Assembly: GCA_017302435.1 (NCBI GenBank)
Contig: JAFLDL010000036.1
Coordinates: 1-49,047, forward strand
Reading direction: 5' to 3'
Origin: Candidatus Accumulibacter necessarius
GTDB lineage: Bacteria; Pseudomonadota; Gammaproteobacteria; Burkholderiales; Rhodocyclaceae
DNA: 49,047 nt
Below are positions 1 to 7,838 of this stretch, one piece after another. Position 1 is the stretch's first letter. Each line of letters starts with the position of its first letter. Made by a program: the position numbers and the translations under genes. The notes below the pieces were generated by a model that was given only the letters and a program-made list of their open reading frames with translations, was not told the DNA's origin and did no database searches.

Positions 1-76
1 CGCGTTTGGTGATCAGGGCCGCAACCACGTGGCTCTCTGCCATGGAAAAGGCTCCCGTTCGTTGAAAACAGGGCCA

Positions 77-127
77 TTTTCGTCGAGCAGGGGGTCAGGC
101 GCTCGGGGTGGTTGCTCCATAATGCCG
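77..127 (-). repeat. 51-bp inverted repeat, left copy
   Basis: Read on the minus strand, this segment matches 1752-1802 on the plus strand at 45 of 51 positions by eye. The pair is inverted and flanks the BNR/MoaD-like gene pair. It contains an ATG that opens a 35-codon frame starting MEQPPRAPDPLLDEN. The differences between copies fall mostly at first and second codon positions, so the match looks like a DNA repeat rather than a selected peptide. No transposase lies nearby. Confidence 0.7.
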
Positions 128-178
128 ATAATGTGCGTAGTGAGTGATCGAGCCGACGTAAGTAAATGGGGGAATCCA

Positions 179-1363
179 ATGTCTGACATGATTCTGTTGG
201 GTACGCGGAAGGGCACCATCATCTTCGACCGTATCCATGCAAACTGGCGTCCGCGCCCCATCGTGCATGCGGGAATTCCCGTTTGTTACGCGGCGCGCGA
301 TCCGCGTGATGGCACACTGTGGGCTAGTCTGGATCATGGCCACTGGGGGCCCAAGCTGGCACGTTCGCGTGACGGCGGCGCAACCTGGGAGGATGTGACG
401 GCGATAAAGTATCCCGCGGGCGCACGCTATATCGTCAAGTACCTGCCTACCCCGGATTTCGATCCGGCCGCACCGTCCGCCCGGCCCGAGTATGCCAATG
501 CTAGCGTCTACAAGATCTGGACGATTGCCTTTGGCCCTGCCAGCCAGCCGGGCAGGCTGTATGCCGGTACGATCCCTGGTGGGTTGTTCGTCAGTGACGA
601 TGGCGGCGATAACTGGGAACTCAACCGACCGTTGTGGAACCACGAGAGTCGCGGCGGCGATTTATTCGCCGGCGATGCGACGACTGAAAACCGTTGGCAT
701 GGAACGCCCGCGAGCATCGATTACGGCGTGTTCGAACCCGGCATTCATTCCATCCTGGTCGATCCGCGCGATGCTGATCATGTCCATGTCGCGGTATCGA
801 CCGCCGGTGTCATCGAGACCACCGATGGCGGACGAACCTGGGCGGCCCGTAATCGCGGCATGTTGATGGATTATCTTCCGAACGCGGCAGCGGACTGGGG
901 CCACGACCCGCATTTTGTGACCGGCTGCCCCGGGCAGCCGGATCATCTCTGGCAGCAAAACCACTGCGGTGTTTTTTACAGCGACGACGCAGCCCGCAGC
1001 TGGAAGAAAGTCAGCATGCCCGATGCGGGTGTGCATTTCGGTTTTCCGATCGCGGCGGATGCGCATGACGGGCGTACGGCGTGGGTCGTGCCGGCACGCG
1101 CGGATTCGGAACGTATGGCGATCGAGGGCGGTTTGTTCGTTGCCCGGACAACCGATGGCGGGCAGTCATGGCAAGCTCTTCGCCAAGGTCTGCCGCAGGC
1201 GAATACCTACGACATTGTCTTGCGGCATGGCCTCGATGTGGCGGGCGATCGTTTGTGCTTTGGTAGCTCGACGGGGAATGTCTATGTGTCGGAAGACCGT
1301 GGCGAATCCTGGCAATGCCTCGGCAACAATCTGCCGCCGGTGTACTCGGTACGATTCGGCTGA
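179..1363 (+). CDS. BNR/Asp-box beta-propeller (exo-alpha-sialidase-like) protein
   Basis: This encodes a 394-aa protein. Six Asp-box-like segments (S/T-x-D-G-G-x-T/S-W and variants such as SRDGGATW, SDDGGDNW, TTDGGRTW, TTDGGQSW, SEDRGESW) are spread along it, which is the signature of a sialidase/VPS10-type beta-propeller. No signal peptide is visible, so the protein is probably cytoplasmic. Sialidase activity is not implied: the propeller fold is shared by many non-glycosidases, and I see no convincing catalytic arginine triad. The ATG at 179 is chosen because a GGGGGA ribosome binding site lies 5 bases upstream; the frame stays open further upstream without a good site. The MoaD-like gene starts 5 bases after the stop, so the two are probably co-translated. 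Confidence 0.85.
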   Translation: MSDMILLGTRKGTIIFDRIHANWRPRPIVHAGIPVCYAARDPRDGTLWASLDHGHWGPKLARSRDGGATWEDVTAIKYPAGARYIVKYLPTPDFDPAAPSARPEYANASVYKIWTIAFGPASQPGRLYAGTIPGGLFVSDDGGDNWELNRPLWNHESRGGDLFAGDATTENRWHGTPASIDYGVFEPGIHSILVDPRDADHVHVAVSTAGVIETTDGGRTWAARNRGMLMDYLPNAAADWGHDPHFVTGCPGQPDHLWQQNHCGVFYSDDAARSWKKVSMPDAGVHFGFPIAADAHDGRTAWVVPARADSERMAIEGGLFVARTTDGGQSWQALRQGLPQANTYDIVLRHGLDVAGDRLCFGSSTGNVYVSEDRGESWQCLGNNLPPVYSVRFG

Positions 1364-1368
1364 ACGCC

Positions 1369-1647
1369 ATGCCTGTTGTTCAGATGACGCAACATCTCTA
1401 CCGGTTCTTCCCGCAACTGGCGAACCGGACGATTACGGTGCCCGCCGGGTCAATAGCCGACGTTTTGCGCGCCGTCAACGAGATGGCCCCGGGTTTTGCC
1501 GATTACGTGCTCAACGAACATGGGGCGTTGCGTCGGCATGTGACGCTCTGCATCGATGACACGATCGTGATTGACCGAAAGACTCTCTCGGATCGTGTCC
1601 CCGAAAGCGGGACGGTTTACATCTTCCAGGCCTTGAGCGGGGGCTAG
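1369..1647 (+). CDS. MoaD/ThiS-family ubiquitin-like sulfur carrier protein
   Basis: This 92-aa protein has the MoaD/ThiS pattern: an N-terminal beta-strand stretch, a central helix (SIADVLRAVNEMAPGF), the strand HVTLCIDDTIV, and a C-terminus ending SGG. A terminal Gly-Gly is the feature that is adenylated and thiocarboxylated in sulfur carriers and in ubiquitin-like modifiers. The start is the ATG 5 bases after the upstream stop; an upstream in-frame ATG lies inside the propeller gene and is unlikely. No E1-like MoeB/ThiF gene or molybdopterin synthase large subunit is in the window, so the partner is unknown. Tight coupling to a beta-propeller gene suggests a role specific to that pair (inference). 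Confidence 0.8.
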   Translation: MPVVQMTQHLYRFFPQLANRTITVPAGSIADVLRAVNEMAPGFADYVLNEHGALRRHVTLCIDDTIVIDRKTLSDRVPESGTVYIFQALSGG

Positions 1648-1751
1648 GAAGTGATTTGGGAACTACCCTGTTTCCCTCGCGGCCACTGCGTAGGCGAAAA
1701 CCAGGCCAACAGGAGCCAAGCTCGGTTTGTTTCGATAGCCCCAAAAAAGAG

Positions 1752-1802
1752 CGGCATCATGGAGCAAGCACCCCAAGCGCCTAACCGCCAGCTCGACGAA
1801 AA
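1752..1802 (+). repeat. 51-bp inverted repeat, right copy
   Basis: Partner of the inverted copy at 77-127, with 45 of 51 positions identical. Its ATG at 1759 opens a frame beginning MEQAPQAPNRQLDEN that runs into the 3' end of the opposite-strand reductase gene. I do not call that frame a gene, because it has no good ribosome binding site and the two copies diverge mainly at amino-acid-changing positions. The rest of the 1648-1856 gap holds nothing recognisable. Confidence 0.7.
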
Positions 1803-1856
1803 CCGACAGGCTGAATCGCAAGTCCAGATGCTGGCGCCTCTGATTTGCCGTCATTT

Positions 1857-3146
1857 CTATTCGAAACTCTCGTACTGTACGCGACTGGCCGGGATTCCGA
1901 GTTGGCTTGCCGCCGCTCGGGCAGCCTCGATCAAGCGACCAGGACCACAGACGTAAAACAGCGCGCTTGGCGGGGCCGACGCCAATGTCGCTTGAAGATC
2001 AAGGCGGGTTCCGCCCGGCGTACGCGTGAAATACAGGTGCAAGTGCCCGGGAAACTCGATCGCCAGCTGGTCCCGGTAGGCCATTTCGGCGGCAGTCCTG
2101 CCGCTGTAGTGGAATTCGAATGAACTGCCCCGCGCCTTGAGGGCCTGGGCCATGGCCCTGATAGGCGTGATCCCTATGCCGCCGGCGACCAGCACGGCGT
2201 GACGATCATCATTATGGAGCGGGAAGTGATTGACCGGAGGCTCCAGTGCGAGCCGGGTCCCGATCTGCCATGTGGCGTGGATGGCAGCAGACCCGCCGCG
2301 TCCGGCTTCCTCGCGCAGGACGGCAATCTCGTACATGTCTCGCCGCTGCGGATGCGAGGCCAGCGAATACTGTCGGGTGACTTGCGAGCCGTCAGCCAGC
2401 CGCACCGGCACGGCGAGATGCGCGCCCGCGGTGACGGGCGGCAGGTCGCTCCAGTCGAGTGCCCGCAGTTGATAGGCTCGCACGCGCGGTGTCATCTGGC
2501 ACATGCCGGTGACGACAAGCTTGAGCGCGCCGCTGCCGATTTCTGCGACGGTTGTGGCGGCGCTCTCGACGTGTCCGACTTCCGGCTTCCAGTCGTTGGC
2601 ACGGTCACGGACTTCCCGCTCGGTGAAGCGCGGCGTGATGTATTTCGGGCAATTCCAGTCGAATGCCTCCACCGTAATGATCACAGCGCGTTCGACACGC
2701 GCCCGATAGTCGGGCAACTCAACGCTGGCAACGAGGGCCGGCTCCTTGTCTTCGTCAACCAGTCGTGCCCGGCCCCAGATCTTGAGCCGCCGCTGGCCGG
2801 GATAGTCCATCAGGAACAGGCTGACCCGGTCATCTCCGTCGAGGTTGCCGACCGAGATGTACTGACGGTTGCCGGTGAAATCGGCATAGCCGATCGTCTG
2901 CGGACCCAGGACCTTCAGGAAGCCGGTGGGACCACCGCGGTGCTGGACGTAAGGCCAGCCGTTCTGGCCTACGGTGCCCTGGTAAAAGCTGTCACGAGCC
3001 CCGATGAATTCGACTTCGTAGGGGCCAAGTTCGACCACTTCGGCATCACCCAATTCAGCCGTGCGGTAGGCGTCGCGACTGCCCATCCGCACTTGCGCCG
3101 CTTGAACGTTCGGGGTGAAGGCTATCTTGGCAAAGGCACGGGCCAT
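1857..3146 (-). CDS. Flavo-reductase: PNPOx-like FMN domain fused to FAD/NAD(P) reductase domain
   Basis: This is a 429-aa two-domain protein. Residues 1 to about 190 resemble the pyridoxamine-5'-phosphate-oxidase/FMN-binding split barrel. Residues about 200-429 are a ferredoxin-reductase-type module with the flavin motif RQYSLAS (258-264), the nucleotide-binding segment AGGIGITPIR (321-330) and YVCGPGRLI (398-406). Related proteins often carry a C-terminal 2Fe-2S ferredoxin domain; here the chain stops at VQYESFE, immediately before where that domain would begin. The start at 3146 is preceded by AAAGGAG at good spacing. The gene lies 50 bases downstream of the AhpD-like gene on the same strand and is probably in its operon. 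The substrate cannot be read from the sequence; a role in electron transfer or detoxification is inferred. Confidence 0.85.
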   Translation of the reverse strand: MARAFAKIAFTPNVQAAQVRMGSRDAYRTAELGDAEVVELGPYEVEFIGARDSFYQGTVGQNGWPYVQHRGGPTGFLKVLGPQTIGYADFTGNRQYISVGNLDGDDRVSLFLMDYPGQRRLKIWGRARLVDEDKEPALVASVELPDYRARVERAVIITVEAFDWNCPKYITPRFTEREVRDRANDWKPEVGHVESAATTVAEIGSGALKLVVTGMCQMTPRVRAYQLRALDWSDLPPVTAGAHLAVPVRLADGSQVTRQYSLASHPQRRDMYEIAVLREEAGRGGSAAIHATWQIGTRLALEPPVNHFPLHNDDRHAVLVAGGIGITPIRAMAQALKARGSSFEFHYSGRTAAEMAYRDQLAIEFPGHLHLYFTRTPGGTRLDLQATLASAPPSALFYVCGPGRLIEAARAAASQLGIPASRVQYESFE

Positions 3147-3196
3147 GAGGAATCTCCTTTCTGCCGGGGGCATCGCCCCGGGATCGGGCTAAGGAA

Positions 3197-3742
3197 TCAG
3201 GCGGCAAGCTTCAATTCGACTTTCGGAAAGTCGATGTCGACGCGCCCGGCCTTGCCCAGCAGGTTGGTCAGGATGTTCATACCGACGTGGGTAATGACTT
3301 CGACAATGTCGGATTCGCTGTATCCGGCCGTGCGCATTTCCAGCAGTTCGGCGGTGGTGACTTCGCCCATGTGGGCAACCAGGGAGCGGGCAAACCTGAC
3401 GGCGACTGCCGCCTTTTCATCCCGGCTGGTGCCGGAGCGGTTGGCTTCGACCTCGGCGCCGTCAAGGCCCGCCTTGCGGCCGATCGCCGTGTGCGCCGAC
3501 AGGCAGTACTCGCAACTGTTCTGCTGGGCCAGGGCAAGGGCGATGCGTTCGCGCGTCTGCGGGTCGAGCGAACCGTCGCTTGCGATGCCATGCAGGCCCA
3601 GGAAGGCCTTGAGGGCGGCCGGCGAGTTGGCAAAGACCTTGAGGAAGTTGGGCACCATGCCAAGCTGGGCATGGATGGCGTCGTAAAGGGCCTGCTGTTC
3701 CGGATTGGCCGATTCGGCGGTAACGATGTTGATGCGTGCCAT
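3197..3742 (-). CDS. Carboxymuconolactone decarboxylase/AhpD-like protein
   Basis: This 181-aa all-alpha protein has the AhpD-type redox motif CEYC at residues 77-80 followed by His84 (CEYCLSAH). In this family the two cysteines and the histidine support peroxidase or thiol-disulfide chemistry. The C-terminal helices (DIVEVITHVGMNILTN) are typical of the CMD fold. The ATG at 3742 is preceded by AGGAG, whereas an upstream in-frame ATG lacks a site. It is the first gene of a two-gene unit with the flavo-reductase and is divergent from a LysR-family regulator, the usual arrangement when the regulator controls its neighbour. Peroxide or quinone stress defence is plausible but inferred. Confidence 0.87.
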   Translation of the reverse strand: MARINIVTAESANPEQQALYDAIHAQLGMVPNFLKVFANSPAALKAFLGLHGIASDGSLDPQTRERIALALAQQNSCEYCLSAHTAIGRKAGLDGAEVEANRSGTSRDEKAAVAVRFARSLVAHMGEVTTAELLEMRTAGYSESDIVEVITHVGMNILTNLLGKAGRVDIDFPKVELKLAA

Positions 3743-3867
3743 GATGTTTCTCCTGTTTGGGGTTGGGTGTGACGACGTGGTGTCGACGGTTGCCAATTTA
3801 CGGAATTCCCCGCAGAAGAAGAATAGCTATAGAATGCAATTCACTGTTTCATTGACAGGAATAATCT

Positions 3868-4767
3868 GTGGATCGATTCCATCTCATGATGGTGTTTGTT
3901 GCCGTGGCGGAAGAGGAGGGCTTTGCGGTCGCGGCGCGGCGGCTGCGCATGTCCCCACCGGCCGTGACCCGGGCCATTGCCGTCCTTGAGGAACGACTGG
4001 GCGTGCGGCTGCTCACACGCACCACGCGTCTGGTGAGGACCACCGATGCCGGCGCCCGCTACCTGGAGGACGCGCGCCGCATCCTGCTCGAGGCCGACGA
4101 GGCAGACGAAGCGGCGGCCGGCGTCAATGCCACGCCGCGCGGACATCTTGCGGTCACAGCGCCGGTGCTGTTCGGGAGGATCTACGTAATGCCCGTGATC
4201 ACGGCTTACCAGATGACATACAAGGAAACCACGGTGTCAGCGCTGTTCATCGATCGCCTGGTCAACCTGGTGGAGGAAGGTCTTGATGTCGGTATCCGCA
4301 TTGGCCCGTTGCCCGATTCTTCGCTGCGGGCAATTCGCGTCGGCCAGGTGCGTCGTGTCGTCTGCGCATCACCGGCCTACCTGAAGGCGTACGGCAGCCC
4401 CACCTCTCCTGCGGACCTTGCGCGGCATTCGATCATTGCCGCCACATCGGTGTCTGCCGGTTCGGAATGGGCGTTCGCCAAGGGGAAAGAAAGGATCGGC
4501 GTCCGGCTAAGTCCACGCATTCTGGTGAATACCAATGACGGCGCGCTCGAAGCCGCCAAGAGCGGGTTTGGCCTGACACGGCTGCTGTCGTATCAGGTGG
4601 CGAACGAACTGGCAGCAGGCGCGCTACAGACGGTGCTGACGGAGTTTGAAGAGGCTTCGCTGCCGGTCCACGTGATTAATCGCGAAGGTCGCCACGGATC
4701 AGCCAAAGTCCGGAGCTTTGTCGATCTGGCCGTCGAAAAGCTCAGGGCACATACGGCATTGCGGTGA
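3868..4767 (+). CDS. LysR-family transcriptional regulator
   Basis: This 299-aa protein has an N-terminal winged HTH (residues 1-60, with the typical AARRLRMSPPAVTRAIAVLEERLGV pattern split by the recognition helix) and a substrate-binding domain from about residue 90 to the end. It starts at GTG 3868, with AGGA 8 bases upstream. It is divergent from the AhpD-like gene across 125 bases containing the AT-rich palindromic stretch ATAGCTAT, where a LysR box would be expected. It probably controls the divergent AhpD/flavo-reductase unit. The effector is unknown; the closest named groups are the AaeR/DsdC-like LTTRs with short linkers. Confidence 0.9.
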   Translation: MDRFHLMMVFVAVAEEEGFAVAARRLRMSPPAVTRAIAVLEERLGVRLLTRTTRLVRTTDAGARYLEDARRILLEADEADEAAAGVNATPRGHLAVTAPVLFGRIYVMPVITAYQMTYKETTVSALFIDRLVNLVEEGLDVGIRIGPLPDSSLRAIRVGQVRRVVCASPAYLKAYGSPTSPADLARHSIIAATSVSAGSEWAFAKGKERIGVRLSPRILVNTNDGALEAAKSGFGLTRLLSYQVANELAAGALQTVLTEFEEASLPVHVINREGRHGSAKVRSFVDLAVEKLRAHTALR

Positions 4768-4812
4768 AGTCGCGTACCGCGCGCCGCGCTGATCCAGCCC
4801 CTCGCCAGCCGA

Positions 4813-6288
4813 TCACAGCGTCTTCAGATACTCCACCAGAGCCTCCTTCTCGGCCGCCGATAACTGGCTGCCGAACTCGTGTCCCTGGTTGCCACCGCCC
4901 TTGCTGCCGGTGTCCAGCCGGGTACCGATGCGCTGCGCCTCCGGGGTGTCGCTGACAAAGCCGACCTTGATCGGGTCGTACAGGTCGTAGCCACGCCAGA
5001 ACACCGTCGGGCGAGCAGCTGCGGGTTCGAGCAGGTCGCGCAGCGTCGGCACCGAGCCGTTGTGCAGGTAGGGGGCCTTGAGCCAGATGCCATCCAGGAA
5101 GGGAACGATATAGCCTTGCAGGTCTTCCTCGACCAGACCGCGGCGTTCGAGGCCCATCTCCTTGACGACCTGATTGGCCTTGATCGCGGCGCCCTTATTC
5201 CACGAATCAAGGCGGCCGCGGTCGGTGCCGACGTCAGCCAGCGGCAGCGGCCGGCCAGTCAGTTCACTGGCATGGCAAGCCGCGCAGTTGGCTGCGAACA
5301 GCGCTTTGCCGGTCTCTGCCCTGGCGGCGTCGATCGGGAACGGATACTTCGGCGGCGGCAACTCCGAGAGGTAGCCGTGCAGCCACTTGACCTGGCCGAC
5401 GAAGTCCTCCTTGCTGGCCGGTGCAGCGCCGAGCAGGCCGAGAGCGGAATCCATGATCACCGAGTAGGCGTCGTGACTGTCGCCGGCGTAATTCATGCGG
5501 TGTCCCCGGTCCCAGACGTACTTCTTGAGGTTCCACAGCGACGGCATGTCGGTGGGACCGAAGGTGTCGTCCATCGGGGCGCGGATCATGAAGTACTTGG
5601 TAAGGTTCATGGCGTCGTCGCGGCCGCGGCCCCAGTCCGGGAAATCCGGGCGGTAGATCCAGGCGAACTGTGTTTCGCGCTCGAGCAGGCGCTTCTTGGT
5701 GATCGGAATGATCAGGAAGCGGTAGAGCAGCTTGTCGATCAGGTCGAGCTCGGTGACACGGTTGATTTCGGCCATCAGGATGTCGGCGTTGAAGCGTGGA
5801 TCCTTGGCGCAGTCGATCAGATAGCGGAAGAAGCCCTCGACGTTGGTGGTGTGCGCAGGGCCACCGACGACGAGCACCGGGTTGGCTTCGGACGACACGC
5901 GGTAGCTGGTGGTGTGGCAGACCGCGCAGTTGTTGGCGACGCGCGGGAAGCCGATGGTCTTCTTGGTGAAGCCCACCGGCAACTCCTGGCCTTGCTCCCA
6001 CGGCACGCCCAGGGCAGCGTAGCCGCCGGGAATGACCTTGCCGTCCTGGGTCAGCTTTTCGGGAAAGATTCGCGGCAGTACGTAGAAAATCCAGTAGGGC
6101 ACGCCGGCGTCGTGCTCGGCGCCGATTGAGCCGTACTTGAAGCGCATTTCCGGCGTGGCGGTCACCCAGTCGGGCTGCGGATGTTCACGGAAACCGCGCT
6201 GGTAGCCGATGATCGCGCCGACGATGCCGACCACGATGACGACGATGGCGATGACACTGAACCAGGTCTTGCGGGAAGCGTAGCTCAT
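4813..6288 (-). CDS. Membrane-anchored RoxA-like diheme c-type cytochrome (paralogue 2)
   Basis: This 491-aa protein has an uncleaved-looking N-terminal membrane segment (residues 9-28), so it should face the periplasm. Two haem c attachment sites are present: CAVCH (121-125) and CAACH (335-339). The C-terminal motif KAPYLHNGSVP (404-414), followed by RPTVFWRGYDLYDP, is characteristic of the RoxA/RoxB rubber-oxygenase-like and MauG-related diheme proteins. It is shorter than RoxA (about 680 aa). It is the last gene of a five-gene operon, 10 bases after its paralogue, with a GAGGA site before the ATG. Haem-based oxygenation, peroxidase activity or electron transfer are all possible. Rubber cleavage is not supported: RoxA itself is secreted, not anchored. 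Confidence 0.85.
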   Translation of the reverse strand: MSYASRKTWFSVIAIVVIVVGIVGAIIGYQRGFREHPQPDWVTATPEMRFKYGSIGAEHDAGVPYWIFYVLPRIFPEKLTQDGKVIPGGYAALGVPWEQGQELPVGFTKKTIGFPRVANNCAVCHTTSYRVSSEANPVLVVGGPAHTTNVEGFFRYLIDCAKDPRFNADILMAEINRVTELDLIDKLLYRFLIIPITKKRLLERETQFAWIYRPDFPDWGRGRDDAMNLTKYFMIRAPMDDTFGPTDMPSLWNLKKYVWDRGHRMNYAGDSHDAYSVIMDSALGLLGAAPASKEDFVGQVKWLHGYLSELPPPKYPFPIDAARAETGKALFAANCAACHASELTGRPLPLADVGTDRGRLDSWNKGAAIKANQVVKEMGLERRGLVEEDLQGYIVPFLDGIWLKAPYLHNGSVPTLRDLLEPAAARPTVFWRGYDLYDPIKVGFVSDTPEAQRIGTRLDTGSKGGGNQGHEFGSQLSAAEKEALVEYLKTL

Positions 6289-6298
6289 GATCCGGTCC

Positions 6299-7816
6299 TC
6301 AGAAGGTCTTCAGGAATTCGAGCAGGGCAGTCTTTTCCGCGGCGCTGAGTTCGGTACCGTAGGACTTGCCTTCGTGCCCGACGTTGGCGTTGCCGGGTAA
6401 GGCGGTGTCGAAGCGGAAGAAGTGGCGACCACCGGCTTCGGCCTGATCAGAAACGAAGCCGACCTGGACCGGGTCGTAGACGTCGTTGCCGCGATAAAAG
6501 GTGGCGGGCCGGCTCGCCGCCGGCTCGAGCAGGGCACGCAGGCTGGGCACCGAGCCGTTGTGCAGGTAGGGCGCCCGCAGCCAGAGGCCGTCGAGCGGCA
6601 GGTTGGCGTAACCGTGGGTCTTCTGGAAATGCGTGAAGCGCCAGGGGTAGCCGGCGTACAGCGTGGCCTGGTTCACCGCCAGGGTATGGGTGTAGGAATC
6701 GAGCCGACGGCGGTCGGTGCCGATTTCGTCCAGCGGCGTGACCTGGCCGACGTACTCACCGCTGAAATCGCTGCCGGATGCGCCGTGGCAGGCAGCGCAG
6801 TATTCCTGGTAGATCGGGGCACCACTTGCCGCCAGTTTCTCGTCGATCGGGAAGAACTGGCCGAAGGCCGGCGGCGTGACATCCATGATCCACGCCTCGA
6901 CGCGAGCGATACGCGCGAGGTCGATCGTCGGCGGCGTCGTGCCGGTGCCGAAGGCGGCGCTCTTGTTGCGCTCTTCGACGGTGGTGTTGTTGCCATCCCA
7001 GTGCAGCTGCATCTCGCGCGGCTCTTTGCGCTGACGCTGGCGCCAGAGCGAGGGAAAATCGGCTGGGGCGTCGAATTCCTTCGGGTCGAGGTGGGCCATC
7101 GGGAAGTTGAAGATGACCTTTGCCGAGTTGAAAGTGTCGACCCGCCCAGGACCCCACTCGTGCTGATCGAAGACCCACTGGAAGCGCCCGGCCAGCGCGA
7201 GTACACGGTCACGCATGATGGCGATCGCCAGCGGGTAGACCAGATAGCGGTCGAGCAGATCGAGTTCGCCACCCTGGCGCTCGATTTCGGGCAGGATGTA
7301 TTCCTTGGCGAATTTTGGATCGGCGGCGCAGCGGAAGAAGAACTCCTCGAAGCCCTTCATGTTGAAGGTGGCAGCCGGCATGCCGAGGACGATCGTCGGC
7401 GGCTGCCCGGCAGCAGTGCGCACCGTACTGGTGTGGCAGACGGCGCAGTTGACGAAGACGCGGTCGATGCCCTGGTAGCGCCGCTGTGAGGTGCCGATCG
7501 GCAGATCGCGGTCGCTGCCGTCGGCATTCCTTTCGTAGACCATGCCCAGCGACTGGTAGCCCTTGCCGGGCAGGTACTGTGGGCAGACTGCCGGCAGGAC
7601 GCGCCAGATCCAGTAAGGGAATCCCATTTCGTGTTCGCCGCCGGTCGAGCCATACTTGAAGTGCTCGACCGGGCTGTCATAGTCGACCGGCACGTCGCCG
7701 CCGAAACGTATCGCCAGCCACCCCACAAGGATGACCGGGATGGCCACGATGACCAGGAGCAGGAGCAGGAAGCGCCGCTTCCAGCGGCTTTCCGTCGGGG
7801 TTTGCACGTCATTCAT
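6299..7816 (-). CDS. Membrane-anchored RoxA-like diheme c-type cytochrome (paralogue 1)
   Basis: This 505-aa paralogue of the downstream gene shares the same layout: N-terminal membrane anchor (about residues 15-37), CAVCH (124-128), CAACH (340-344), and APYLHNGSVP (415-424) followed by RPATFYRGNDVYDP. Shared short stretches such as KYGS-GEHxxGxPYWI near residue 55 and the ending LSAAEK-ALLEFLKTF point to an old tandem duplication. The start at 7816 is preceded by AAGGAGG; an in-frame ATG further upstream overlaps the gap region and has no site. It lies 22 bases after the 724-aa diheme gene. It probably forms a periplasm-facing complex with the other operon products (inference). Confidence 0.85.
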   Translation of the reverse strand: MNDVQTPTESRWKRRFLLLLLVIVAIPVILVGWLAIRFGGDVPVDYDSPVEHFKYGSTGGEHEMGFPYWIWRVLPAVCPQYLPGKGYQSLGMVYERNADGSDRDLPIGTSQRRYQGIDRVFVNCAVCHTSTVRTAAGQPPTIVLGMPAATFNMKGFEEFFFRCAADPKFAKEYILPEIERQGGELDLLDRYLVYPLAIAIMRDRVLALAGRFQWVFDQHEWGPGRVDTFNSAKVIFNFPMAHLDPKEFDAPADFPSLWRQRQRKEPREMQLHWDGNNTTVEERNKSAAFGTGTTPPTIDLARIARVEAWIMDVTPPAFGQFFPIDEKLAASGAPIYQEYCAACHGASGSDFSGEYVGQVTPLDEIGTDRRRLDSYTHTLAVNQATLYAGYPWRFTHFQKTHGYANLPLDGLWLRAPYLHNGSVPSLRALLEPAASRPATFYRGNDVYDPVQVGFVSDQAEAGGRHFFRFDTALPGNANVGHEGKSYGTELSAAEKTALLEFLKTF

Positions 7817-7838
7817 GGGATTTCCCTCCTTGGCTGAT

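Noticed and set aside
13-261. Minus-strand frame with MEQPPRAPDPLLDEN as a gene
   Set aside because: It overlaps the propeller gene start. The similar peptide at 1759 differs at non-synonymous positions, so the similarity is better explained as a DNA repeat.
4879-7489. Long plus-strand frames opposite the two RoxA-like genes
   Set aside because: They are shadows: low-complexity translations with no motif, opposite well-supported genes.
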